Origin: Shimazuella alba
GTDB lineage: Bacteria > Bacillota > Bacilli > Thermoactinomycetales > Thermoactinomycetaceae
NCBI RefSeq assembly: GCF_009831235.1
Contig: NZ_WUUL01000002.1
Span: forward strand, 392,425 to 456,424
Reading direction: 5' to 3'
DNA: 64,000 nucleotides
Shown: positions 51,749-61,383 of the stretch, piece by piece
Numbering within the stretch: the stretch's first letter is position 1
Layout: each line of letters opens with the position of its first letter
Notes under the pieces: generated by a model
What the model saw: the letters and a program-made list of their open reading frames with translations, nothing else
What the model was told of the DNA's origin: nothing
Database searches by the model: none
Program-made: the position numbers and the translations under genes

Positions 51749-51867
51749 AAAGAGACCTCTTTTTTTTTTAATGATGACATTACTTGTCAATATTATACGC
51801 TACAATTGCCAATAAGCACAGCTGATTTAAAGCTGATGACAATGAGAATACAAGGAGTTGTTATATC

Positions 51868-52287
51868 ATGACAGTGTTAGTTAACCCTTATATCATGTTG
51901 AATGGAAATGCAAAGAAGGCTATCGAATTTTATGCAGAATCATTAGATGCAAAAGTACTCTTCCAACAAACTTTTGGGGAGGCTATTGAAGATCCTGAAC
52001 GTCCATTACCAGAAGAATTTAAAGAGCGTGTAGCACATTCTGTATTAAAAATTGGTGAGATGGAACTGCTTGTTGCTGATTCAGAACCTGGTCAGCAAAC
52101 TCATACAGGAGATCGAGTAACCATCTGTATGACGACAAACGAAGTAGAAAAAGCGCAGCAAATGTATACCTTGTTACAGCAAGGCGGTAAAGTAAATATT
52201 CCGTTGACTGAAACTTATTTTAGCCCTGCATATGGAGTGGTAACAGATCAATTCGGCGTTACATTCCAAATATTCACGAGAAAATAA
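51868..52287 (+). CDS. VOC-superfamily PhnB-like protein
   Basis: The 139-residue protein shows the PhnB-like pattern NPYIMLNGNAKKAIEFYAESL at the start. VLKIGEMELLVADSEP, GDRVTICMTT and SPAYGVVTDQFGVTFQI follow. Members are small glyoxalase-fold dimers of unclear substrate. It is often paired with YafY-type regulators, as here. Confidence 0.85.
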   Translation: MTVLVNPYIMLNGNAKKAIEFYAESLDAKVLFQQTFGEAIEDPERPLPEEFKERVAHSVLKIGEMELLVADSEPGQQTHTGDRVTICMTTNEVEKAQQMYTLLQQGGKVNIPLTETYFSPAYGVVTDQFGVTFQIFTRK

Positions 52288-52309
52288 CTTTACTCCAGAG
52301 GAGAATAAA

Positions 52310-52699
52310 ATGATTAGTGAAGAAAACCCGCCTTTTGGGTATTTGACCAGAGAAGTGGGGCAAATACTGATGAAAGTTATGGAACCTGTCTTAAAAAAGC
52401 ATCACCTATCAAAAGAACATTGGCAAGTCTTGAACTCGATACCTGTTTCAGAAAATACAAAGGTAGAGGAAATTCATCAACTATTTTCCGACAGAGGATG
52501 GATTGATCCAAGCAATCTTTACGAATCAGAAACAAATAAACTGAAACTCACAAATGCAGGATCAGCAGCACAACAAACTATATTTAATGAAATTCATGCG
52601 AGAAGAAAACTTTTATTCAGAGATGTAACGAATGAAAATTTTCAGATTGCAACACAGGTCATGAAACAAATTATTGCAAATGAAAAAGAAATTGACTAG
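52310..52699 (+). CDS. Winged-helix, MarR-like small protein
   Basis: The 129-residue protein has a MarR-like layout. A dimer helix (FGYLTREVGQILMKVMEPVLKK) comes first, then HHLSKEHWQVLNSI and a recognition region with VEEIHQLFSDRGWI. A wing with YESETNKLKLTNAG and a C-terminal dimer helix close it. It starts 22 bases after the VOC gene on the same strand. Ligand and targets are unknown. Confidence 0.65.
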   Translation: MISEENPPFGYLTREVGQILMKVMEPVLKKHHLSKEHWQVLNSIPVSENTKVEEIHQLFSDRGWIDPSNLYESETNKLKLTNAGSAAQQTIFNEIHARRKLLFRDVTNENFQIATQVMKQIIANEKEID

Positions 52700-52775
52700 G
52701 TGAGAAAAGTATCAGGAGCATCAAATTTTGGGATTGGTTTAAGAAATAATCACAAAGAGTGTACTGATGAATGGA

Positions 52776-52804
52776 GGATCTCACGTTAAGTCCTCGTGAG
52801 ATCC
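52776..52804. terminator. Hairpin between the MarR-like gene and the broken membrane gene
   Basis: GGATCTCACG and CGTGAGATCC pair perfectly over 10 bases. T bases after it are few. It lies between convergent genes and may serve both. Confidence 0.55.
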
Positions 52805-52808
52805 TTCA

Positions 52809-53231
52809 CTAATCAAATGATCCATTTGCATAATAAAAGTAGAACATGGAGCCTCCTATTATTGCTACTAAGAGGGCAACTGCAGTTATCTTGACTATAC
52901 CAGTAATTGTGAATGATACGAATAACATCAGAAGTATGCTGCTTATAACCCAAATCATACAGATCATAGCGAATAACAGGATCAAATTGGCAGGCAGCTG
53001 CTTTTGTTTTGATGCCAAAATCCAAAGAATGCAGGAAAGATTGATCCTATACCAATAATTCGAATAGTTGTGATGGCTTCTACACCTGCTAATTTTCCTG
53101 TAATATTTGCAAAAAATATTAACATCAAAGCAATCCATTGAGCATCTGTGAAGTGAAAAATGTCCAATAAATGACCAAAACAACAACACTAACGTTGCGA
53201 TTGTGGCAATAATACCCATAATCTTCTTCAA
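52809..53231 (-). pseudogene. Membrane protein gene with two compensating frameshifts
   Basis: The single open frame of 140 codons changes character in its middle third, where it becomes Cys/His/Arg-rich and unlike a membrane protein. In another frame that middle reads GHLLDIFHFTDAQWIALMLI and TTIRIIGIGSIFPAFFGFW. Joining these gives a protein with four hydrophobic helices. Shifts lie near 53180 (T-rich run) and near 53020 (TTTGGATTTTGG). The family is not recognised. It is either decayed or misread in homopolymers. Confidence 0.65.
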
Positions 53232-53474
53232 ATTTAACTACTCTTTCTAATCTAAAGTTAGTTAGTAGAAAAAATGCTGTACATCTTTTCCGTAAGATGA
53301 TGATTCATCTAGGTCATGCCTTATCATTGCTTAATTTTTACTGCCATAACTATACATCTCACTGCAAACAGTGCCGATGTGCCATATGAGTTATATTAAT
53401 TGAATATTGGGACATTTATGAACGACCCTCCTTGTTGATAGGTAGTTAAGAAGCTCCATTATCGTCATGCAAGG

Positions 53475-54381
53475 CTATTCGTGATATTCAGTATGGTTTT
53501 GACGAATTAAGCTGAAATGGTTTTTGATTACTTGACGGAATTTTTGAGTTGCGTTAGAAAAGTAGCGATTTTTGTGATGATATAGTCCGATTTCCCTTTT
53601 GCATTTGGGATTTTTCATTTGTAGAAAGGTCATATCTGCTGCTAATCCGGAACGTAGAGCAGATTCAGGTACAAAAAGCAATCCCCAAATCAGCTTGAAC
53701 CATTGCAGTCAGTGTTGCAGGTTCATCTCCTTCATATGTGATATTCGGGGTGAAGCCAGCCATTTCACAATAATGATCAGTTAGATCACGAATTCCATAT
53801 CCTTTCTTTAAACTGACGAATCTTTCCTTGTTAAGATCAGTCCAGCTAATATCATTTTTATTTGCAAATTGGTGTGTTTTCGGGACAATAATGTAAATGT
53901 TTTCAGTTAACACAATATCGCATTCGATTTCATGTCCTCGAATTGGGGGAGATGACAAACAAAAATCTAATTCTCCTTTTACTAGATGTGTTTCCATTTC
54001 TTTTGTATCTAATTGTTGTACATAAAACTGTACATGTGGTTGATTTTTTCGAAACTGGTGGAGAATTTCAGGGAGAAAATTAGCGGTATTCACTGCCAAT
54101 GCAAGTGAACCAGTTTCTGTATTGCTTAAATCGATAAGTTCACGTTTTCCTTCTTCCAATTCAAATAATGCGCACTCTACTCGCTTGAGAAATAAACGTC
54201 CAAAATCATTCAATTGTAACTTGCGTTTGGTTCGATCAAAAAGTGGAACTCCTAAATCTTCCTCTAGACGTTGAATTGTTTTGCTTAATGAAGATTGGGT
54301 AACATGTAAAAACTTTGCCGCATTTGTCAAGTGTTGCATGCGTGCTACTGTACGAAAGTACTCCAGCTGAAGAAGTTCCAA
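53475..54381 (-). pseudogene. LysR-type regulator, frameshifted (GltC-like)
   Basis: The start is a TTG behind GAGGTGA, giving MELLQLEYFRTVARMQH, like GltC. The helix-turn-helix LTNAAKFLHVTQSSLSKTIQRLE and most of the effector domain are intact. The frame ends early at about 53665 in a run of T (GCTTTTTGTACC). The adjacent frame continues LFVPESALRSGLAADMTFL to a stop at 53475, restoring a length near 300. It lies divergent from the asparagine synthase gene, which it may have regulated. Confidence 0.85.
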
Positions 54382-54507
54382 CAGATTCACCTCATATTCC
54401 TTTTAATCCATCCTACGACAGACTAAAATACATTTTTTTGTGTACAAAATATTCCATATAATAAATATGAAAAGTATATTACAAAATATAAAAGGTGGGT
54501 ATTCGTT

Positions 54508-56347
54508 ATGTGTGGGATTGCTGGATGGATTGATTGGTCAGTTAATATGATTGGACAACATGAAATTCTACAAGCAATGGCTGATGCCTTGGAAGCTCGA
54601 GGTCCTGACGGAGAGGGGATATGGCATTCATCAAATGCCGCTTTTGTTCATCGGAGATTAGCAATCATCGATATTGAAGGTGGACGTCAACCCATGATTG
54701 CGAAAGATCAAGAGAATAATTATGTGATTACGTACAGTGGCGAAATATACAATTTTATCGAATTAAGAAAAGAGTTGCGGTTGCGTGGACATCGTTTTCA
54801 AACGAGTTCTGATACAGAGGTAATCTTACGTGGATATATAGAATGGGGGCAATCGTGTGTTGAACATTTAAATGGGATCTTTGCTTTCGGTATCTGGGAT
54901 GAAAGCAAACAAGAGTTATTCTTAGCTAGAGACCGGTTAGGAGTGAAGCCGTTATTTTACTCAGAACAGCAGGGTGCATTAATATTTGGGTCAGAATTAA
55001 AAGCCTTATTAGCGAATCCACGGATGAAGCCAGAAGTTGATGTGGAAGGATTGTCTGAGCTATTTGCGCTATATCCAACCCGTACAACCTGGTCATGGCA
55101 TTTTAAAAGGAGTAAAAGAACTTCGTCCAGGTTATACCCTTCGTTTAAATCGAACTGGAAAAATGCTCACCCAGTATTGGAAACTAGAAAGTCGTCCTCA
55201 TGTAGATGATGTTGAAACAACTATTTTTAAAACGCGTGAATTATTATATGACACAATCCAGCGCCAATTGATTTCTGATGTCCCAATCAGCACACTCTTA
55301 TCAGGTGGTTTAGATTCCAGCGGTGTATCTGCAATATCTGCGGAAGTTTTTCGGCAGCAAAATAAAGGAATTAAGACGTTTTCAATAGATTTTAAAGAAA
55401 GCGCAGAACATTTTCAAGCCACTGCTGCTCATCCGGGTTTAGATGCTCCATGGGTTGAGAAAGTGGTCAAGCATATTGGAACGGAACATCATCGTATTTT
55501 ATTAGATACCTCGGATTTAGTAGATCATTTTCTAAATCCGTTGCAGGCGAGAGACCTGCCTTCGATGGGAGATATCGATGTTTCTTTGTATCTGTTATTT
55601 GCAGAACTAAAAAAATTTGCAACTGTAGCGCTTTCAGGTGAATCAGCGGATGAAGTTTTCGGCGGATATCCATGGTTTTATTCAGAAACAGCTATGTCTT
55701 CTGCTACATTTCCGTGGAATTTATTTGCGCAATCGAAAGATTTTAATATGGAGAGTATACTCCATCCAGAATGGGCTGATAAAATCCGTCCACAATCATA
55801 CTTAGCGGAACGTTATCGAGAAGCATTAGCAGAAGTTCCTCCATTGCCAGGAGAAAATGATCAAGAAAAACGAATCCGTGAGATTTTTTATCTGACATTG
55901 ACTCGTTGGTTACCTACCTTATTAGAGCGAAAAGATCGTATAAGTATGGCAGTTGGCTTGGAAGTACGTGTTCCATTTTGTGATCATCGCTTAGTAGAAT
56001 ATGTATGGAACGTTCCTTGGGAATTAAAAAATATCGGCGGGCAAGAAAAAGGTCTTTTGCGTCAAGCATTTGTAGGTTTATTGCCTGATGATGTACTTCG
56101 TCGCAAGAAAAGTGCATATCCTACAACCCAAAATCCAGCCTATACACATGCCATGGTAAACTGGATCACACAGATTATCCAAAATCCTGAATCCCCCATA
56201 TTGCAGCTGATCGACAAGGATAAAATACTTTCCATCACCCAAAGGCAATCAAAGAACTTAACTTCCTTTAACGGTATTACTTATTTACTTGGATATTTAA
56301 TACAAATAAACGAATGGATGGGAAAATACAAGATCAAAATTGTTTAG
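54508..56347 (+). pseudogene. asnB: Asparagine synthase (glutamine-hydrolysing), frameshifted
   Basis: The glutaminase part is intact from the catalytic Cys2 (MCGIAGWIDW) with RGPDGEG and FALYPTRT. Near 55086 one extra A (CGTACAACCTGG) shifts the frame: the first frame runs on to a stop at 55209, while the correct continuation PGHGILKGVKELRPGY lies in the next frame. The second part has the ATP pyrophosphatase loop LLSGGLDSSG, SGESADEVFGGYPW and RKDRISMAVGLEVRVPF. Total length would be about 613 residues. Split products could in principle still form two subunits, but this is unlikely. Confidence 0.9.
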
Positions 56348-57064
56348 CATTTTGGCAACCTGAACTATTAATATCACAAGTGTATTACGCTTTAATCCTA
56401 AAACTCTTAATGATTTGAGAGATAACAAATGATTAATTCGAAAAAGAATGGATTTTCTATAAAGAAAAGAAAAACAATGTGAACAGGAGCAAATAAGTTC
56501 CTGATGTTTACGGTTCTGGTCATACTGCAATAGATTTTGAAATGATTAGATTGAAATCGAAGAAATAAGTGTTCGAATTTCCACTTACAGGGAGTAAGGA
56601 AAACAATAAGAGGATAGAAAGCCAATCATTTTTTGGAAATATAGTTAAATTAATTATAGGAGCCAGATGTTATAGCTTATGGCTCTTAAGCTTGTAATAA
56701 ATCATAGTAAATTCTAAAAGATTTGTAATTTCAATCTGATTAAATTTGCTTGATTTAAAAGAGAAAGCTTTGTTTGAACAGATTTAAAGAACAATTCTAC
56801 TACTTCAGATAAACGTATATATTATAACCCTTTTAAGCTTATCTTGGTTTGAGGGGTAAATATAGGTAATGCAACGGAATATATGAACAATAATATGAGA
56901 GACTACTGTAACCATTTATAGGAAGCTTTTTACTTTTTGTATTAGAAAGGAAATGGTTGACAGAAGGAAAATTAACTTAGAAAGAAATCTTGTTTTCAAC
57001 GCTCCTATGAACCACGGGCGGTAAAGAAAGGGTCACAGCTGCTAATCGTTATATTGCTAGAAGG
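56348..57064. other. 700-base AT-rich gap
   Basis: No protein-like frame with a ribosome site is seen. The last 150 bases before the hairpin at 57065 are less AT-rich (ACCACGGGCGG) and might be a small RNA. Confidence 0.45.
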
Positions 57065-57095
57065 AAGTTGTTCATGTTTCGAACAACTTTTTTTC
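57065..57095 (+). terminator. Strong rho-independent terminator without an assigned gene
   Basis: AAGTTGTTC and GAACAACTT pair around ATGTTTC, followed by a T run on the plus strand. No plus-strand gene ends upstream within 700 bases. Confidence 0.75.
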
Positions 57096-57145
57096 CTATT
57101 TAGGAAGACATGTGAGGCTCATTCTATCGTGAGATTTTTGTATGT

Positions 57146-58033
57146 TCATTGGAATGTTAGCGATTGGGAGTATACCGTTTGAGCTATTTTCAGGAAGGCT
57201 TGTACAGCTGGAGAAGATGTTGAATGTAATGACGATGCCAAAGCAACAGTTCGCCAGTTAGTGATAGTAAGTTCTCCTATTTTAATATTTTGGTGCATCT
57301 TTAGAGACAATTCAGGTCCGATGGTAATTCCGAGTCCTTCTTGTACCATATTAGCAATCGTATTACAGTCAAATACTTCAAATCGAACAAGAGGTTTTAT
57401 ATTTGCTTGATTGAAAATTTCATTTACATGCGTTTGATACATTCCTTTTGGCATGATAAAAGGTTCATTTTTTAATTCTTGGATGCTGATTGTTTTTTTG
57501 CCTTCAAATTTGTGATCTACTGGAAAGGCAACAACCATTTTATCTTTGATCAATGGAACTTTATTCAAATTTCTTTTTTTGTCTTGTTGTACAACAAATC
57601 CTATGTCTATAACTCCTGTTTCTAACCATTCAACGATTTCTTCATAAGTTCCTTCGAAAAAAGTGAACTCAATATGTGGGTGTTTTTTTTGAAATTTACA
57701 AAGTATTTTTGGCAAAAGGCAAGATGATGCACTGGAAAAAGTCCCAATACGAATATTACCGACTTCTAAATTCATAGCTAATGCGATTTCCTGATTGATT
57801 TTATCCATTCTATTTAATATTTCCCGCATGTGAATAAGTGTTTTTTGCCCAACCTCGGAAAGTGCAATTCCTTTTTTTCTATCACGAATTAAAAGCGTTA
57901 CACCCCATTCGGATTCAAGGCTATTAATTGCATGACTCACTGCAGATTGCGTCATGTTCAACACTTCTGAGGCTTTTGTAAAACTTTTTAGATCAACAAC
58001 TTTTGTTAGGATATCAAATCGATTAATTGTCAT
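57146..58033 (-). CDS. LysR-type transcriptional regulator
   Basis: The product is 295 residues from the ATG at 58033, which fits LysR length; the frame runs 15 codons further up without a site. The helix-turn-helix SFTKASEVLNMTQSAVSHAINSLE is followed by the effector-binding domain (VGNIRIGTFSSASSCLLPKIL, VVAFPVDHKF, VQEGLGITIGPE). It is divergent from an MFS exporter with a symmetric element between them. It probably controls that exporter and itself. Confidence 0.92.
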   Translation of the reverse strand: MTINRFDILTKVVDLKSFTKASEVLNMTQSAVSHAINSLESEWGVTLLIRDRKKGIALSEVGQKTLIHMREILNRMDKINQEIALAMNLEVGNIRIGTFSSASSCLLPKILCKFQKKHPHIEFTFFEGTYEEIVEWLETGVIDIGFVVQQDKKRNLNKVPLIKDKMVVAFPVDHKFEGKKTISIQELKNEPFIMPKGMYQTHVNEIFNQANIKPLVRFEVFDCNTIANMVQEGLGITIGPELSLKMHQNIKIGELTITNWRTVALASSLHSTSSPAVQAFLKIAQTVYSQSLTFQ

Positions 58034-58077
58034 GAGATATTTCTCATCTCCGATATTAAAAATATGAATTTTACTCA

Positions 58078-58094
58078 TATTAACATGCGTTATA
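58078..58094. promoter_or_regulatory. Candidate LysR operator between LysR and MFS genes
   Basis: TATTAACATGCGTTATA has the T-N11-A form with inverted TAAC/GTTA arms, placed between the divergent starts. Confidence 0.45.
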
Positions 58095-58132
58095 GACTAG
58101 AGCAAGACGAAAACATAAAAGGAGATGAGAGG

Positions 58133-59305
58133 ATGAATCGATTAGCGATTTATTTATTAGCTTTTGGTTCTTTTTTAATGGGAACAGCAGAATTCGTGGT
58201 TGCTGGCATCTTAGATACGATTTCGAAAGATCTGGATATATCTATCTCTCTAGCAGGACAATTAGTTACAGTATATTCTCTATCTTTTGCATTTGGCTCC
58301 TTCGCTTTGGTTTTATTTACTTCAAAATTTGATCGGAAAAAAGTTTTATTATCCACTATTATTGTTTTTTTAATGGGCAATATGATTGCATTTTTCAGTT
58401 ATCATTTCGAACTTCTTATGTTGTCGCGTATCGTTCTTGCGGTGAGTGGAGGCTTATATACAGTTGTCGCAACTAACTTTGCTGCTAAGATCACTTCTCC
58501 TGAACAGAAAGGTAGTGCAATTGCTACTGTTATTACGGGATTCAGTGTCTCACTTGTCTTAGGTGTGCCGATTGGAACATTAATTGCTGCTTATATGGAC
58601 TGGCGTTACATCTTTATGATTATTGCTATAGTCACTTTCCTCTTATTGATCTCCATTTATAATGTTATTCCGCAAATGAAAGGAACCGCTCAAATTTCGA
58701 TCATACATCAGTTGCAAATTATTAAAGATAAACGAGTGATCAGTGCTTTACTGACTACTTTATTTTGGATACTTGGATATACCATGTTATTTACTTATAT
58801 TTCTTCTCTGCTACAGAAGTTTGCAGGATTTTCAATTGAGTTAGTTAGCTTATGCCTGCTAATTCTTGGCGTATTTGCTTTTCTTGGTTCTCGTTTTGGA
58901 GGATACGCTGTAGATAAATGGGGATCTGTTCGTACGATCTCGATTAGCTTGATTATTCATGCCACAGCCTTGTTTCTTATTACAAATGTGTTATCTACAT
59001 TTGCGCTTTTGCTAGCAGTGATAATGATTTGGGGTGCTGCTGCGTGGACAACTACTCCTGCTAATCAGTTCTATTTAATATTATTGCAACCCAAGTTCTC
59101 GGAAACAGTACTTAGTTTTAATACCACGATTATGAATATTGGAATGACATTAGGAGCTGGTTTGGGGGGCTTGGTGATTGAATATAAATCTATTTTACAT
59201 CTGGGATGGATTGGTGGATTGATGGTAATGACTGCTTTCATTACTACAATTTATTCATTTTTATTAAACAAGAAGAAAGAGCTAGTAGTAGAAATACAAA
59301 TCTAG
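58133..59305 (+). CDS. MFS transporter, DHA1 (AraEP/PbuE-like) family
   Basis: The product has 390 residues from the ATG at 58133 with AAGGAGATGAG upstream. Twelve hydrophobic helices are visible. Helix 1 has the DHA1 signature FLMGTAEFVVAGIL. FDRKKVLL follows helix 2, and the fifth helix region carries GFSVSLVLGVPIGTLIAAY, the antiporter motif C. It is likely a proton-driven exporter of a small molecule such as a sugar, purine or drug. Regulation by the divergent LysR gene is probable. Confidence 0.9.
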   Translation: MNRLAIYLLAFGSFLMGTAEFVVAGILDTISKDLDISISLAGQLVTVYSLSFAFGSFALVLFTSKFDRKKVLLSTIIVFLMGNMIAFFSYHFELLMLSRIVLAVSGGLYTVVATNFAAKITSPEQKGSAIATVITGFSVSLVLGVPIGTLIAAYMDWRYIFMIIAIVTFLLLISIYNVIPQMKGTAQISIIHQLQIIKDKRVISALLTTLFWILGYTMLFTYISSLLQKFAGFSIELVSLCLLILGVFAFLGSRFGGYAVDKWGSVRTISISLIIHATALFLITNVLSTFALLLAVIMIWGAAAWTTTPANQFYLILLQPKFSETVLSFNTTIMNIGMTLGAGLGGLVIEYKSILHLGWIGGLMVMTAFITTIYSFLLNKKKELVVEIQI

Positions 59306-59385
59306 TTAGTGACTTTATAAAATAGTTAATCTAATACAAAAGAATTTTTAATATTATTAAACAGATGAACGCTAAAATAATGTAA

Positions 59386-59418
59386 AAGATAGCCAGTGAA
59401 AGATCTTCTGGCTATCTT
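59386..59418. terminator. Terminator between MFS and the small membrane gene
   Basis: AAGATAGCCAG and CTGGCTATCTT form an 11-base stem. The better T run is on the minus strand. It overlaps the stop codon of the small minus-strand gene. Confidence 0.7.
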
Positions 59419-59576
59419 ATGCAAAAACGTTTTTTCTCTATGAAAAAAAGGAAAAACAGAAGAATAGAACCAATAAAATAAAGTGCTGATCCAATCACAG
59501 ATGTAGTTTTTGCTAAAAATTGCAATCTTCGTAAACGTGGAGAAGCAAACAAGGGATTCACCTCTTTCGATGACAT
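59412..59576 (-). CDS. Small YrhK-like membrane protein
   Basis: This is a 54-residue product if it starts at the ATG at 59576 (MSSKEVNPLFASPRLRR). The segment RLQFLAKTTSVIGSALYFIGSILLFF resembles YrhK-type domains. No clear ribosome site precedes this ATG, and a longer frame begins near 59660, overlapping crcB. It is therefore a weak gene call. Confidence 0.4.
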   Translation of the reverse strand: MSSKEVNPLFASPRLRRLQFLAKTTSVIGSALYFIGSILLFFLFFIEKKRFCIR

Positions 59577-59625
59577 GCTGATGTAGTGTATGCTGTAGCG
59601 ATATAAGGAGTGACAGGGTGACAAA

Positions 59626-59985
59626 TTACAAGTAGTTAGCCTTGCCGAATACATAACCAAGTGCTGCTAATAAAATCCCTAAAAAATAAGTGAGGAGAAT
59701 ATAGTAAATCATTTTATGTGTTTGTTGTGATTGTTTTAATTGAAATATTTCCCAATTAAGGGTGGAGAATGTAGTGAAACTACCACAAAAGCCAGTTCCT
59801 AAAAAAAACATCCACATTTCTTGAACATGATGTCCTACCAACCATCCCAATAAAAATGTACCAATCAAATTGATAGAAAAAGTATTGAAAGGAAAACGAT
59901 CACTAGATTTTTGAAAAAGTTTACTGATAAAATAACGGCACAAAGCCCCGATTGAGCCTCCAATAGCAATGAACCATAAACTCAT
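59626..59985 (-). CDS. crcB: Fluoride channel CrcB/Fluc, second subunit
   Basis: The 119-residue four-helix protein has the family features GGSIGALCRYFIS, FPFNTFSINLIGTFLLGWL with the conserved Asn, and GTGFCGSFTTFSTLNWE. The start at 59985 has GAGGGG upstream; it is 1 base after the stop of the first crcB gene. Two different crcB genes in tandem usually form a heterodimeric channel exporting fluoride. Confidence 0.93.
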   Translation of the reverse strand: MSLWFIAIGGSIGALCRYFISKLFQKSSDRFPFNTFSINLIGTFLLGWLVGHHVQEMWMFFLGTGFCGSFTTFSTLNWEIFQLKQSQQTHKMIYYILLTYFLGILLAALGYVFGKANYL

Positions 59986-59986
59986 C

Positions 59987-60373
59987 TTATTTTCCCCTCT
60001 TTTTTGCAAGGTGATATCCAGTTAGACAGGAGATGTAACCACCTCCCATGCTTAAAAATAGATAGGTTACAGCAAAGGAGATCTTATTTTTTTCTACTAA
60101 CTGTATGATCTCTATGTTAAAAGTAGAAAAGGTAGTAAAGGAACCGATAAAACCTGTAGTGATTGCAGGGATAAACCAATTTGGAAAGTAATCATGTTCA
60201 GCAACCCATGTAAAAAACCAACTTAAAAAGAAACACCCCAAAAGATTGATACATAATGTATGGACAGGAAAACCCATATAAGAAGTGGAAGGGATTATAA
60301 GCCCTATCCCATAACGAAGCAAAGCTCCAATAGCACCAGCGATACCAATAAAGGTATATATCAGACTCATCAC
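59987..60373 (-). CDS. crcB: Fluoride channel CrcB/Fluc, first subunit
   Basis: The 128-residue protein has GIAGAIGALLRYGIGL, HTLCINLLGCFFLSW and TTGFIGSFTTFSTFNIE. The Phe-rich motif and Asn typical of Fluc pores are present. It is the first gene of the crcB pair, preceded by GAGGTGATG. No fluoride riboswitch is visible upstream. Confidence 0.93.
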   Translation of the reverse strand: MMSLIYTFIGIAGAIGALLRYGIGLIIPSTSYMGFPVHTLCINLLGCFFLSWFFTWVAEHDYFPNWFIPAITTGFIGSFTTFSTFNIEIIQLVEKNKISFAVTYLFLSMGGGYISCLTGYHLAKKRGK

Positions 60374-60396
60374 CTCATATGGATAAAATAGTTAAA

Positions 60397-60412
60397 TACG
60401 ACTCGAGTCGTA
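60397..60412. promoter_or_regulatory. 16-base perfect palindrome between crcB and the lia-type operon
   Basis: TACGACTCGAGTCGTA is fully symmetric. Its centre ACT-CG-AGT has the ACT-N2-AGT form reported for VraR, a LiaR relative. It lies 85 bases upstream of the DUF4097 gene and 24 bases upstream of crcB. Confidence 0.55.
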
Positions 60413-60496
60413 GGTTTATTTCCTTCTCATGTTTCTGTTTCTTTTGGTCATACTTGTGTATGCTGTAGATATAGATTGAATAGGGAGAGGCTTTAT

Positions 60497-61369
60497 ATGA
60501 AAAAAATAGCAGGAATCATCCTTGTTATTTTAGCAGTTATTTTATTTACTCACTCCATTTGGTGGAGTCCAATTAATTTCTTTGTCCCCCATACTCCAAA
60601 TATAGATAGAAGTTTTGCAGTAGATAATGGAGATACAATAGAATTCGATGTTACAAGTGAAAATCTTACCATTTTACCAACGGAAGATGAAGAGCTGAAA
60701 ATCGAAGTTACAGGTCGGGACTTGAATAGAGTAAACTTTCAGGTGGATCAAGAGCATCGAGAGTTGAAGATTAATTTGAATCCGAAATGGTATTCTTTTT
60801 CGAATGCAAATGATTTAAAGTTGATGGTATATGTTCCACGTACAAAGTTAATAAATCTTGATGTTAAAGCCAATACTCGAGTGGTTCAAGTGGGTCACAA
60901 TCAAGGTGCGAAATGGAATATTGCTTTTTTGAATACTGAAATAAAGAATGGTACTAGTTATTTTAAGAATGTAAAAGTTAATCATTTTATTTATGATGGG
61001 ACATCTACAGATGTAATGGTCGATCGAGTAGAATCAAAAAATACGAATATAGGTACATTTTCAGGTAATATCAATATAAGTCATTATGTAGGTCCACTAC
61101 ACTTATCTTCTACCAGCGGAAACATACGTATGCAACTGGATAAGCTAGTAGGGGATATAAGAACAGAAGTGTTATCAGGAAAAGTTGACATGTTTTTACC
61201 AAAATCAGCTTCATTCCAGTTAAATACGAATCTTCAGTCGGGTCAGTTGATTTCAACTTATCCACTTCAAAATAAAAAAACAACAACTCCCCAAACAACA
61301 GCATCAGCAGGAACTGGTAAATTTAAGATTAATATAGAAATAGTGAATGGAGATCTCATCATTCATTGA
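60497..61369 (+). CDS. DUF4097 beta-helix membrane protein (LiaG-like)
   Basis: The product has 290 residues from the ATG at 60497 (AGGGAGAGG upstream). An N-terminal membrane anchor (KKIAGIILVILAVILF) is followed by an exported beta-strand repeat domain of the DUF4097 type (VTSENLTILPTEDEELKIEV, LHLSSTSGNIRMQLDKLVG, VLSGKVDMFLPKSASF). LiaG in Bacillus has the same design and operon place. It probably acts outside the membrane in envelope-stress sensing. Confidence 0.82.
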   Translation: MKKIAGIILVILAVILFTHSIWWSPINFFVPHTPNIDRSFAVDNGDTIEFDVTSENLTILPTEDEELKIEVTGRDLNRVNFQVDQEHRELKINLNPKWYSFSNANDLKLMVYVPRTKLINLDVKANTRVVQVGHNQGAKWNIAFLNTEIKNGTSYFKNVKVNHFIYDGTSTDVMVDRVESKNTNIGTFSGNINISHYVGPLHLSSTSGNIRMQLDKLVGDIRTEVLSGKVDMFLPKSASFQLNTNLQSGQLISTYPLQNKKTTTPQTTASAGTGKFKINIEIVNGDLIIH

Positions 61370-61383
61370 TAGGTGGTGAAACG

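Noticed and set aside
60374..60496. Fluoride riboswitch upstream of crcB
   Set aside because: The conserved GGNGAUGGNGUUC and related blocks of the crcB motif are not present on the minus strand.
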